This document shows, piece by piece, positions 1 to 10,495 of a DNA stretch of 64,000 bases. The notes under the pieces are model-generated. The model was not told the origin of the DNA. It saw only the letters and a program-made list of their open reading frames with translations, and did not search any database. Origin of the DNA: Okapia johnstoni (taxonomy: Eukaryota > Chordata > Mammalia > Artiodactyla > Giraffidae). The stretch is from the NCBI GenBank assembly GCA_024291935.2, contig CM044309.1, positions 2,728,001 through 2,792,000 on the forward strand, read 5' to 3'. Position 1 is the first letter of the stretch. Every line of letters begins with the position of its first letter. The position numbers were made by a program, and so were the translations under genes.

Positions 1-507
1 ATAGGAAAATATTTTAAGAACAGAAATACCTAAAAATGAATCTACTGATGGTTCATTCATTCATAGGAAAAGCTTCATCCAGTCCTTGTCTAGAACTGTC
101 ATAGACTGAAACGATAGGGCATGAACACAAAACTATTATTCTTGGTTATATTTTTTGCAAGTTCTGAATTCACACATTCATCTTAAAGATATTAGAGTTT
201 CAATCTATACTACTTTGGAAAATAATTTCACTCATTATAAACACATTGCTTTCTTTTTTCAAACTCTACACGTAGTTTTATAGCCTCTTTTCAATAACAA
301 GTAGGAAAGCAAAGCAGAGAACGAAATAATGAAAGAACTTACCAGCACACTCATCATTGAATCTTATTTTGCAGCATCAAGCAGGGCTTACTTATTCTGT
401 TACCGACTTATCCAAACTAGTTAAAATGTCATTAAAAGAGCTATCTGCTAAATTGCCCTAAGGGTCTTACTGGAATCTGATTTTCAATAAGACCTATACA
501 CAAATTA
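1..507. other. unassigned AT-rich sequence
   Basis: No reading frame, repeat family or RNA gene could be recognised here. The sequence is AT-rich and ends at the first SINE. Confidence 0.4.
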
Positions 508-508
508 G

Positions 509-714
509 GATTTCCCTGGTGGTTCAGATGGTAAAGCATCTGCCTGCAATGCAGGAGATCTGGGTTCGATCCCTGGGTCGGGAAGATCCCCTGGAGGAGG
601 GCATGGCAACCCACTCCAGTATTCTTGCCTGGACAATCCCATGGACAGAGGAGCCTGGTGGGCTACAATCCATGAGGTGGGAAAGAGTCAGACAGGACTG
701 AGCAACTAAACATA
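509..714 (+). mobile_element. Bov-tA SINE
   Basis: Full-length tRNA-Glu-derived ruminant SINE. The tRNA-like head runs from the ccctggtggttcagatgg block through a B-box-like ggttcgatccctgggt. It is followed by the BovB-related body (agatcccctggaggagggca, cactccagtattcttgcctgg) and the gacaggactgagcaacta tail. Family knowledge: transcribed by Pol III and mobilised in trans by BovB. The 60-residue reading frame on it is incidental. Confidence 0.93.
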
Positions 715-1631
715 ATAATACACAAATTCTGTTTTACAAGGCTCTCTCCTCATCCCCTGCCCCCAGTTAAACTTTATATCTGTTCTTTAAAATAAATTCT
801 ATTTTAGAGCTTATATTTATAGTATATTTAGAACTTATAGTACTGATTTCAACCACAGTCTAATATGAATTAGAGTGCACAAACTGTAACAGACCTGGGC
901 CATTTAGTGTAGTTTATCTTTTAACACCACGGAACTGAATTTTTTCCAGCTAGTTTCAGTATTTCCATATGCATATGCTGATTTCTATAAGTAAAATATA
1001 CTTTTGAATAAATTTCAATACATTCCATTGTTTGTTTTTAGTCTTAATTAGCCTGATCAGGTCCACAAAATAAACTTAGGTACTTTTAGTAATACGCTTA
1101 TATACTTTTAATGACATATATATATGTGTATATATATACTTTATATATATATTTGGATTTTTAACATTCACAAAGTACTTTTACATACGTTATTTGAAGT
1201 AATGTTCATTATTCTGAATAACGAGTAGGCAGACAGTTTATCCTCCTTTGCAGATTTAAAAAAACAAAATCAAAAACTAATCTTCAGGGGAGTAATGCAA
1301 AGTTCATACCCCACATTTCTTAAGTTAAAGACTCAAGAATTCAATTCAAAACTTTACACAGGAAATTTTAGGATCAAAATATAATTCCCAATCTCCCAAG
1401 ACTTTCATGTCCTTGCTTGAGCTTTTGAATCCCAAGCCATATAGCCTGAGGCTTAATGGAAGAAGGCAGAAATAATCTTTCTACAATAACTTTGAGGCAC
1501 AGTTGCTGTCAGGGATTTTCAGAGTGAAGAGATCACAGGATATTAGCATACCCATTAATTATAGCTATGTGCTGAGAAAAAATGGAAATACACTGAGATG
1601 TGGTTGAAGCATATATGGTTCAGAGTCCAGC
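715..1631. other. unassigned sequence with TA-rich microsatellite
   Basis: No gene or repeat family recognised. A TA-rich tract lies at about 1115-1152. The right edge abuts an antisense L1 3' UTR. Confidence 0.4.
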
Positions 1632-3552
1632 GGAAATAATTTTTCCAGTTTTACTAAGAAATAATTGTTTCAATACATACCTTGCTGTACAAGTTTAAGG
1701 GGCAGAGCATGATGATTTAATTTACATATAGTGTGAAATGAATATCATGATAGATTCAGTTAATATCCATCTTTTCATGCAGAGAAAATAAAAAGAAAAG
1801 AAAAGAAAAAAATCCTTGTGATAAAACTCATAGAATTTACTTTCTGAAGAGCTCTCCTGTCTATCATACAGCCATCATCGTGGTGTACATTATATCCCTA
1901 GCATTATTTTTCTTATAACTGAAAATTTGTACCTTTTGATCACCTTCCTCCAATTCCCCCTCCCTTGACCTTACACCTCTGGAAACCACAAGTCTGATCT
2001 CTTTTTCTATTTTTTAAATTTTCTTTTAACTTTTAGATTCTGTATATGAAATCATACAGTATTTGTCTTCCTCTGTCTCACTTATTTCACTCAGCATAAT
2101 GCATTTAAGGTTTATCCATGTTGTCCCAAATGGTAGGATTTCCTCATTTTTAAACGGCTGAATAATATTCTCTTGGACAGAGATACCAGAACTTCTTCAT
2201 CCATTCATTCATCAATGGACACAGATCCTTTCTATACCTTGGCTATCGTAAACAATGCTTCTGTGAACATGGGGTTGCAGATATCTTTTCTAATTAGAGT
2301 TTTTGTTTCCTTTGTATTTATTGCTAGTGCAGAAATGCTGGATCCTATAGAACTTCTACTTTTAATTTTGTGAGAGTCTTTTTCAGTGCCTGTTCCAATT
2401 TATAAGCCCACCAACAGTGTACAGTGTTCCCTATTTGCCACATCTGGGCCAGCGTTTGTTATCTCTAGTCTTTTTAATATTTTAAGAAATGTGAAGTGAT
2501 ATCTCATTGTGGTTTTAACTTGCATTTCCCTAATGATTAGGGCTATTGAGCCTGTTGACCTTTCACATGTCTTCTTTGCAGAAATGCCTATTCAGACCTT
2601 TGCCCATGTTTAGTTGGATAATTGGAGTTTATTTGCAGTTGAGTTGCATGAGTTCATTATATTTTTTGAATATGAGCTCCTTACCAGACACAGAATTAGT
2701 GAATAGTGTTTCTCATTTCACAGGTTATCTTTGCACTCTGTTGACGCCTTCTGCTGCGCAGAAGCTGTTTCACTTGATATAGTCCCGCTAGTTTATTTTT
2801 TATTTTGCTGCTTGTGTTTTTGGCGTCGTATCTAAAAAACAGTTACTAGGACTCATAATAAGAAGCTTTATTCCTGTTTTCTTCTAGGAGTTTCATGGTT
2901 TCAGTTCTTTAACTCATTTTGAATTAACCTTTGGGAGTTGTATAAGACATGAGTTGAGTTTCATTTTTTTTGCGTGTGAATATCCATTATCCCAGTATCA
3001 TTTATTGAAAAGATTGACTTTTCTCCACTGAGTAGTCTAGGCTCCCTTGTCAAATAGCTGATCCAGTATGCTTGGATTTATTTACTGACTTTCTATTCTG
3101 TTGGTCTGTTTGTCCTTTTTGTACAGCCATCATGCTATTTTAATGACTGCAGTTTTATATTATCACTTGAAAATGAGTTTTGATGTCTCCTGCTTTATTC
3201 TCTTAGAATTTAATTGGTTGTTTCAGGTTTTGGTGGTGCATGTAAACTTTAGGAGTGTTTTTTCTACATCTGTAAATAATACCATTGGGATTGAATTGAA
3301 TTTGTAGATCGCTTTTAGTAATATTGATATTTTAACAATAATAATTCTTCTTGTCCATGAACACAAGATGCTTTTCTGTTTATTTGTATCTTCTTTGATA
3401 CCTTTCACTGGTATTTTGTAACTTTCAGAGTAGACATCTTTCATCTCCTTAGTTAAATTTATTCCTAAGTGTTTTATTCTTTTTGATGTTATTGCAAATG
3501 GGATTGGTTGATCTATTTCTTTTTCAGAAAATTGATTATTAGTATATAAGCA
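1632..3552 (-). mobile_element. L1 LINE 3' part (antisense): 3' UTR plus C-terminal ORF2 region
   Basis: Read on the minus strand this is the 3' end of a mammalian L1. Positions 1632-1900 match the recurrent L1 3' UTR, with an A/G-rich patch near 1790-1815. From about 1950 to 3550 the order of diagnostic blocks (cacctctggaaaccacaagt, gcataatgcatttaaggttt, ctgaataatattctcttgga, ccaccaacagtg, tttgcatttccctaatgatt) is that of antisense L1 ORF2. Frames are broken throughout, so no functional protein remains. The 5' part of the element is absent. Confidence 0.88.
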
Positions 3553-3664
3553 GAAATGTCATCACCTTAGGAAAAGTCAGTCAATTTGCCTGAGCTCATT
3601 TTTGGTTTTATTAAGTGGGTAATTACATTCCCTTTGTAAGATTGTTGTAATGATTCTATTTGAT
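3553..3664 (+). mobile_element. MIR SINE fragment
   Basis: Diverged copy of the MIR core: a caccttaggaaaagtcagtc segment, then a cctgagctcattttt-like stretch and gtaagattgttgtaatgatt, in MIR order. It is cut at its 3' side by the following Bov-tA. Old mammal-wide element; boundaries are approximate. Confidence 0.6.
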
Positions 3665-3868
3665 GGGCTTCCCAGGTGGCTCAGTGGTAATGAATCTGCT
3701 TACCATGCAGGAGACACAGGTTCGATCCCTGGGTTGGGAAGACCCCCTGGAAAAGGAAATGGCAATCCACTCCAGAATTCTTGCCTGGGAAATTCCACAG
3801 AGAGAGGAGCCCAGCAGGCTACAGTCCATGAGGATGCAAACAGTCAGATGTGACTGAGCATATAAGAC
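3665..3868 (+). mobile_element. Bov-tA SINE
   Basis: tRNA-Glu-type head (gggcttcccaggtggctcag, ggttcgatccctgggttggg), body and gactgagcatataagaca tail. Inserted immediately after a MIR fragment. Two overlapping short reading frames here are artefacts of the SINE. Confidence 0.93.
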
Positions 3869-4593
3869 AATATAGCAAATGCTAAATTTAGACTTGTAGA
3901 GTAGATCTCTAAGACCATTTTCAAAGCAATATCTGTGTAGAAATTAAGTCCTAATAGAGTAATAAAAAATTTAAGTTTGAGACTAAACATGAAGACAAAG
4001 TGTGTCTATAATATGCCATTTATCTTCTAATCAATTCTAATTTGCCTCACTATTTATCAGATGGAATTAAACACTTCCCATACTTACTTGGATGCAAACT
4101 ATCAATCTATTATATGAGTTCCTCAGAGAAAGGAGGGTTTGCTTTGGTTTATCAAAACTTTCAAAGTGTTGCTCATTGCTGTAATCAGTTATTTAGCTCC
4201 AACTTTTAAGATGGATTAAACTGTATCTTAGGAGTGTAAGGTTCACTGAATAAAATGTCAAATGGCCCTTACTGCACTCTGTTGTTTCAAGAAGAGTCAG
4301 CCTTTAAGTTATAAGTGCTGTTTCGAAAAAGATTCTCTTCACTATGAGGTTTTTAGAGATTGAATGAAAAATCCTCAAACTGTCACTAGTACCATCCATC
4401 ACCATTACAACTACATAACACTGACAAGGAAATTTATCTGTGCATTTAAAACATGAAGAGAGATATAAGGAAACAACAGGCCCTTGCAGCAAGTTAACAT
4501 CATTCAGCTCAATGTCTAAGAAAATGGATTTTATTCACACAGATCTTATAGATAAGTGTACTCCAAATTGCAATATTTCTGTTATTTCTTGAT
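3869..4593. other. unassigned sequence
   Basis: About 700 bp without a recognisable gene or repeat. It ends at the antisense BovB 3' terminus. Confidence 0.4.
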
Positions 4594-5985
4594 CGTTGTT
4601 GTTGTTCAGTTGCTCAGTTCTGTCAAGTCTTGGCGACCCCATGGACTTCAGCACGACAGGCTTTTCTGTCCTTCATCATCTCCCAGAGCTTGCCCAAACT
4701 CATGTCCATTGAGTCGGTGATGCTATCCAGCCATCTCATCCTCTGTCATCTCCTTCTCTTCCTGCTTTCAATCTTTCCCAGCATCAGGGTCTTTTCTAAT
4801 GAGTTGGCTCTTTGCATCAGGTGACCAAAGTATTGGAGTTTCTATTTCAGCCTCAGTCCTTACAATGAACACCCAGGACTAATCTCCCTTAGGATGGACT
4901 GGTTGGATCTCCTTGCAGTCCAAGAGACTCTCAAGAGTCTTCACTTACACTACAGTTTGAAAGCATCAATTCTTCGAGGCTCAGCTTTCTTTATAGTCCA
5001 ACTCTCACATCCATACATGACCACTGGAAAAACCATAGCCTTGACTAGACAGACCTTTGTTGGCAAAGGAATGTCCCTGCTTTTTAATATGCTATCTAGG
5101 TTGGTCATAATTTTCCTTCCAAGGAGTAGGTGTCTTTTAATTTCATGGCTGCAGTCAAAATCTGCAGTGATTTTGGAGCCCAGAAAAATAAAGTCAGCCA
5201 CTGTTTCCACCGTTTCCCCATCTATCTGCCATGAAGTGATGGGACTGGATGCCATGATCTTAGTTTTCTGAATGCTGAGCTTTAAGCCAACTTTTTCACT
5301 CTCCACTTTCATTTTCAACAAGAGGCTCTTTAGTTCTTCTTCACTTTCAGCTATAAGGATGGTGTCATCTGCATATCTGAGGTTATTGATATTTCTCCCG
5401 GCAATCTTGATTCCAGCTTGTGCTTCCTCCAGCCCAGCATTTCTCATGATGTACTCTGTATATAAGTTAAGTAAGCAGGGTGACAATATACAGCCTTGAC
5501 ATACTCCTTTTCCTGTTTGGAACCAGTCTGTTGTTCCATGTCCAGTTCTAACTGTTGCTTCCTGACCTGCATACAGGTTTCTCAAGACACAGGTCAGATG
5601 ATCTGGTATTCCCATCTCTTTCAGAATTTTCCACTGTTTATTGTGATCCACACAGTCAAAGGCTTTGGCATAGTCAATAAAGCAGAAATAGATGCTTTTC
5701 TGGAACTCTCTTGCTTTTTCGATGATCCAGCAGATGTTGGCAATTTGATCTCTGGTTCCTCTGCCTTTTCTAAACCAGCTTGAACATCTGGAAGTTCATG
5801 GTTCACGTATTGCTGAAGCCTGGCTTGGAGAATTTTAAGCATTACTTTACTGGCGTGTGAGATGAGTGCAATTATGCGGTTGTTTGAGCATTCTTTGGCA
5901 TTGCCTTTCTTTGGGATTAGAATGAAAACTGACCTTTTCCAGTCCTGTGGCCACTGCTGAGTTTTCCATATTTGATGGCATATTT
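4594..5985 (-). mobile_element. BovB (RTE) LINE, 5'-truncated, antisense
   Basis: On the minus strand this runs from the first RT motifs to the BovB 3' end. The 3' terminus is marked by the GTT-rich gttgttgttgttcagttgct block at about 4596-4615. RT-coding sequence occupies about 4620-5985 and is readable over most of its length. The endonuclease half is missing, as is usual for reverse-transcribed LINE copies. I could not identify a clear target-site duplication. Confidence 0.95.
4950..5985 (-). pseudogene. BovB reverse transcriptase, frameshifted relic
   Basis: Two minus-strand frames together cover most of the RT domain. The upstream frame (about 5985-5770) carries the early motifs around PKKGNAKECSN and the ALISHASKVMLKILQARLQQ helix region (A-S-K core). 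It shifts frame near 5770, after the DVQAG motif. The next frame, 4950-5651, runs 233 residues and holds the LRNLYAGQEATVRTGHGT segment and an intact catalytic YADD box, then the ITSWQIDGE motif and the VMYGCESW motif. No N-terminal endonuclease is present. RTE reverse transcriptases copy LINE RNA at a nicked target. This copy cannot make a complete protein, but it is the best-preserved BovB RT in the window. Confidence 0.85.
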
Positions 5986-6093
5986 CAAGGATGTTTATGG
6001 ATGTTATGTCTATTACAGTGGGCAATAGTATTTCTCTCTGGTACTTAGCAGTCATGCTTTCTGTACTCTGTCACAAAAAATGTGTATTTCAGG

Positions 6094-6138
6094 TCTTATT
6101 TTGGACAGTGTCTTATTTTGGACGGTGTCAAAATAAGA
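6094..6138. repeat. 17-bp tandem duplication with inverted tail
   Basis: Two copies of a 17-bp unit beginning tcttattttggac (6094-6110 and 6111-6127, one mismatch). They are followed by aaaataaga, the reverse complement of the first nine bases of the unit. Confidence 0.8.
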
Positions 6139-6230
6139 TTTTATGGTGTATTACTGTTGATTCACTTTGAATTAAAATAGTTATATTGATGGGAAAAAAA
6201 AAACATATTGCATAACTTAAATCTTGAATT

Positions 6231-6430
6231 CTGTGTGTGCTCAGTTGAGCCCATCTCTTTGTGACTCAATAGACTCTGGCCTGCCAGGCTCCTCTGTCCA
6301 AGGAATTTTCCAGGCAATAACACTGGAGTGGATTGCCATTTCCTACTCCAGGGGATCTCCCTGACCCAAAGATTGAACCTGTGTCTCTTGAGTCTCCTGC
6401 ATTGAATGATGGATTATTTACTACTGAACA
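6231..6430 (-). mobile_element. Bov-tA SINE (diverged)
   Basis: Antisense Bov-tA: 3' tail at left (gtgtgctcagttgagccca), body (ccaggctcctctgtccaagg, ggagtggattgccatttcct), tRNA-like head at right around tgaacctgtgtctcttgagt. More diverged than most copies here. Confidence 0.85.
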
Positions 6431-6667
6431 ATCTGAGAATCATTTATTAAAAAAATAACAACAACTTTACATGATGTAGGGAATGATGGGACTCTTCTCA
6501 TACGAAAACACTCATTTTTCTTGAAGTGCTAGCATTTTATCTGTGTCTCTAACTATATTGGTCAAAAGTAGCTATGAGTAGTAGCTTGCCTGTCCATTGG
6601 ATCTCAGGCCACTTCTCTTCTTTCTGCTGACTCAGCCCATTGGAATTTTGAAAACAATACTTCCCTT

Positions 6668-6990
6668 TTGGAACTTCCCTGGTGGTCCAGTGGTTAAGAA
6701 TCTGCCTGGCAATGAATGCAGAAATGTGGGTTTGATCCCTGGTCAGGGAGCTAAGATTACATATACTGCAGAGCGACTAAACCCGAGAACCACAACTCCA
6801 GAGCTAATGCCCCACAGCTAGTGACTCCCATGGGCTCTCAAGCCAGTGGGCGGCAACTGCTGAGCCCACGACATGAGCCAGAGAATCTGTGAGCTTCGGT
6901 GAAAGATCTCGCTTGATGCAGCGAAGATCCCATGTGCAGCAGCTAAGATCCAAGGCAGCCTAATTAATTAATTTTAAAAACACTGCCCTT
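6668..6990 (+). mobile_element. CHR-type SINE (cetartiodactyl, tRNA-Glu-derived)
   Basis: Head aacttccctggtggtccagt with tttgatccctggtcaggga, followed by the long body typical of CHR SINEs: repeated ccacaact / cagcagctaagatcc blocks and a taattaattaatttt tail. Unlike Bov-tA it lacks the BovB-derived body. The family predates the ruminant Bov SINEs. Confidence 0.78.
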
Positions 6991-7262
6991 ATGGAAATGG
7001 GTTTTAAAGAGCTCCAGACTTGTATTCACATGACTCAGCAGCTAATCAAACTTGCTTTTAAAATCTAGGCCTTCTACATACTTTCTGTACACAAACCCCT
7101 ATGTCATATTCTGTGACTTACGTTTGTGTTCTTCCTCTATAGAGACCTACCTTGTCTCTGTTCGTCCAGTTAAAACCTGGAGTTGTGTTCCTGAGCTGGA
7201 ATGCCTTAGATTCATCTCTACAGTTTGCCTCAAACCCTCTTGATAGCCCCTTTCATTAAATG

Positions 7263-7425
7263 AAAGATATACATCCCTGGTTCAGGAAGATCCCCTGGAG
7301 AAGGTTGCAGCTGCCCACTCCAGTATTCTTGCCTGGAGAATTCCATGGATGGAGGAAACTAATTGGCTACAGTCCATGGGGTTGCAAAGACTCGGGCACT
7401 GCTGAGTCACACTTTCACTTTTTTA
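7263..7425 (+). mobile_element. Bov-tA SINE, 5'-truncated
   Basis: Only the last part of the tRNA head remains (atccctggttcaggaagatc), followed by the normal body (cactccagtattcttgcctg) and a diverged ctgagtcacactttcact tail. Confidence 0.82.
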
Positions 7426-7740
7426 TGCTAAAAATATCCTGTGTGTCAGGTCCTATGTTCTATAATGTGAACACTATTGTCCTGATCTCAGCTACTGCTC
7501 ACTGAAGGACAAATGCGGCAACCAATATTGGTCAACCCACACTAGGAAGATGAGAGGTGCTTTGGCTGACTTGAATACCAGGGAGACTTGGATCCCCTAC
7601 TACCTCTGATGAGGGTGGGGTGGCCACTGCTGGCGCTCTTGGAAGCCGCAGGTCAGAGCGGTCCGGAATTCCGGCCGGTGTGCCAGGCCCGGCTCCGTGC
7701 TGTGTGCCTGGCACCACAGCAGCCCCTCCTGCTCCAGCAC

Positions 7741-8270
7741 AAAGGACAGCAAGACCCTCTTTGAGTAAAAGATTAAGGGATCTTAATCTGCCCCCCTCTG
7801 CGGGGATGATGCCAATGCCGGGGGTGGGGATGACTCTGGACTCGCGCAGCAGAAGCGGCAGCGAGCAGTCTGCAAGTGCGGTCTTCGTTTCCCAGGAAGT
7901 GCTGACCCCAGGGGCCGGCACTGAGGGCTAGAGTCCCTGGTCCTTGCCTGCCTAGTCAAGAACAGATTCAGGAGCTTAAATCCTTTGTAAGTGGTCAGTT
8001 AGTCTGGGTCTTTGTCTTCCTTCGGGCCAATCACCTTGCTTTGTCTCCTCCTGGTTAGGTTGTCTTAGGAGGTGTGCGTGTAACCCTCAGTCAAGGTGAG
8101 TCTAGAAGTGAGGGGTTCTATGAGGAGCAGGATTCATTATGGCCTGGAATCACCCACTGATTTTTGACCCCAAGGAGCCTTTCTGCACAAGTGTAGTGTC
8201 TCCCTTGTCTCAAAAAGGGCGGAGCAGAGATCCCTTAATCTTGTCCTCAAAGAGGGTCTTGCTGTCCTTT
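7741..8270. repeat. 43-bp inverted repeat pair
   Basis: Left arm 7741-7783 begins aaaggacagcaagaccctct. Right arm 8228-8270 is its reverse complement with two mismatches. The arms are 444 bp apart, inside the LTR-like block. Confidence 0.85.
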
Positions 8271-8381
8271 GCCCTTGCTGTGATTATTACCCTGACTGTT
8301 GCCATGACTATTACCTTAAGGTGCTTACAAGAGATAAAGACTGGGTATTTGCCTTGTTTTCTTGTGGCTTCCACTTTGGAA

Positions 8382-8562
8382 GGCAAATAGGAGGCTGATT
8401 GTGTATTCCTCGACTGGAACCCATCTACGTCTTATCTCGGGAAATACGAACAGAAGGCTAATTGTAAATATCCAGTCCGAAGCCCACTTCTTGCCACCTG
8501 AAATGCAAACAGAAGGCCAGTTGTAAATGCCTAACCTGGGGTCCATCTGTCTCCCAGCTCAG
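8382..8562. repeat. three-copy ~60-bp tandem repeat
   Basis: Units at about 8382-8441, 8442-8500 and 8501-8562 share the core (g)caaa-(a/t)agaaggc-(t/c)-(a/g)-ttgtaaat. Unit 1 is the most diverged, units 2 and 3 the most alike. Typical of duplicated U3 enhancer segments. Confidence 0.75.
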
Positions 8563-8971
8563 GAAGGGTACACCCTTACAGGGAACGGACCCACTTGCTC
8601 CTGCTCTAGGACCTTGGGACCAGACCCTGCCCCTCACAGGGCCCTGGCAGCCGCCGGACAGAGGAAGGGACTCTGACTCGAGTCCATCCTCAGCCGCACC
8701 TCCCACCCAGATAACAGTTGCAAGCATACCCGGGGTGGGGGAGGTAAACATGAGTTAGGCTCACTTCAGATCCAGCTCTCCCACGAAAGCCACTCAACTT
8801 TTCAAGATAAGAGTTACCAAGGGTTTTTGCATCTTTTTTAATATCAAAATTCTAGTTGTAAGGGAAAAAAAATAGGTGTTTTGTAATTATACTCTTATTT
8901 TCCCTTTTAGCAATCTTTGGTGCCATATGTCTGACTTTATAGCCCATCTGACAGCATGCTATCTAGGGATA

Positions 8972-9118
8972 CTGGTGAATTGTGCACATTCTCTAGGTCT
9001 TAGTTTCTAGACCCATAAAATGTTCATTAAAAAAAAAAATCACTTGCCTCGTGGAGTTTTGAGACAATTAAATTAATTCACATTAAAAATAATGCCTAGC
9101 ATTTGGCAAGTGCTCAAT
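8972..9118 (+). mobile_element. MIR SINE fragment
   Basis: MIR-like order of blocks: cattctctaggtcttagttt, cccataaaatg, an A11 run, gagttttgagacaattaaat and cctagcatttggcaagtgct near the 3' end. Confidence 0.72.
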
Positions 9119-10495
9119 ATTTTTTGCAGCAATATTTTTTAGCTATTCATCAACTGGAGGGTTATAGACTATACAAATTTTAAAGGAGCCTCAAATTCCA
9201 AATTACTTTGGAATGCGAAAGAGTATGAAGACATTTCAATATCCATGCCTACATGCATACTCATGTAGATGAAATATGTTCTCAGAAGAATTACAACATG
9301 TCTGAAATCGTACGAGGACCTGCCCTGCCCCCACACTACTCATGAAGTCCATAACTGTATAGAATTCATCTTCTTAGTTAGAACTAAGTTTTTCCAAAGT
9401 CCACCCCCTCTCGGTGGAGCTCTTTCCCGAGCTTGCGTCTCTGCTGGTTGAAGCACACATTGCCTTTAACCTAGGAAACAGCACCTGTTTCTGTGCTTCT
9501 CCTGTCAAGCATTTTCATAATCCATTAAAACCCATGATTGTTGCCTAACAGAAGCAGTAAATAAGTAAGCATTTGATGTACCACTTTTCACTTGAGAAAC
9601 AAAAAGAATAGGGAATACAACTGATAAAATTATTTAAAACACACTTCTGACTTAGCTATCTTATTTCTTTTATATAACAGTGTGTTCTGTGGATTTTGAA
9701 GTGTCACATTTGGCGTGTATGATAAACTAGAATAGAAAATAATATGAAAAATTTCTATCTGCTTTTTGATTTACAAATGTAACAGCAGTTGACATCATCT
9801 CTAGAATTAAAAATAACATGAAAACAAAAGACCTCTGCCTTTAAACTGGCTGGCTTTGATTCAGCGTTACATTACTGTCTTGTTTGATGAGTTCTGTAAT
9901 ATCAGACTATTTGGTTTATAATGAATAAATGATGAATAATTCATAGCATAAAAAGTAATCAGGGAAATATGATTTTAGAGACCTTATTCTGAAAGAAGAA
10001 AAGCTTTTGTAAAGATTATGAGGCACACTTTAAAAATAACATCGGATTTTTTGTTAAAAATAAGTCTAAAATGCACTATAGTCTATAAGAGCAAAAGCAA
10101 CTTCTGTAAGTAAAAGCATTTATCTAAATGGGCATATTATACCAATGAGTAGATTTATGCACAAAATTCAATATAATCATGGACAGGCAAACAATCTTAC
10201 TCTGCTTTTTTTTTCATCTAATTTTAAATCTTACTGAATAATAAATAAATTGAACAGATGACTTGTGTAAGGCACTGAGATCTTTAGAGAAATAGCATTA
10301 CTTCTTATATATTCTGTAACCTTGGAAATGTGCAGCTGTGATCTTCAATGTGGGTATTTATGAGTGTATCATGACAGTACTCAAAATTTCCTAATCTTAA
10401 AGATAGAAGAAAACTTTCAATTCCAAGGTTACCAAAAGTTATGGTAAAGTTTCATCCACATGAGGAAACTAGCTAGACATGTGGAAATCTTATAA
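9119..10495. other. unassigned AT-rich sequence
   Basis: About 1.4 kb with no gene or repeat family recognised. The 60-residue reading frame at 9269-9451 has no recognisable motif. Confidence 0.4.

Larger units (their letters stand above)
7530..8755. mobile_element. probable endogenous retroviral LTR block, CpG-rich, with inverted and tandem repeats
   Basis: GC-rich island in AT-rich surroundings, with dense CpG over about 7636-7920. It contains a 43-bp inverted repeat (7741-7783 versus 8228-8270, about 41 of 43 matching) and a three-copy ~60-bp tandem repeat (8382-8562), as seen in U3 enhancers of retroviral LTRs. On the minus strand a CCAAT-type box (near 8030), a weak TTTAAG box (near 7977) and a GC-rich U5-like stretch occur in promoter order, which favours minus orientation. 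I cannot name the family, find clear TG...CA ends or exclude two LTR pieces in opposite orientation. Reading frames of 97-129 codons here show no retroviral protein motif. Confidence 0.5.

Noticed and set aside
545..580. Functional tRNA gene in the SINE head
   Set aside because: The B box is present but the cloverleaf is degraded and continues into the SINE body; all other Bov-tA heads are equivalent.
4894..5271. 125-codon plus-strand frame
   Set aside because: It is the antisense shadow of the BovB reverse transcriptase. The same shadow recurs at other antisense BovB copies (12194, 21723, 23508, 50383, 61154).
8382..8562. CRISPR-like repeat array
   Set aside because: The units are contiguous ~60-bp tandem copies without spacers, in a mammalian nuclear setting.
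7532..8751. Open frames of 97-129 codons in the CpG-rich block as a CpG-island gene
   Set aside because: They overlap on opposite strands, are compositionally biased by GC content and lie on tandem repeats of an LTR-like sequence.
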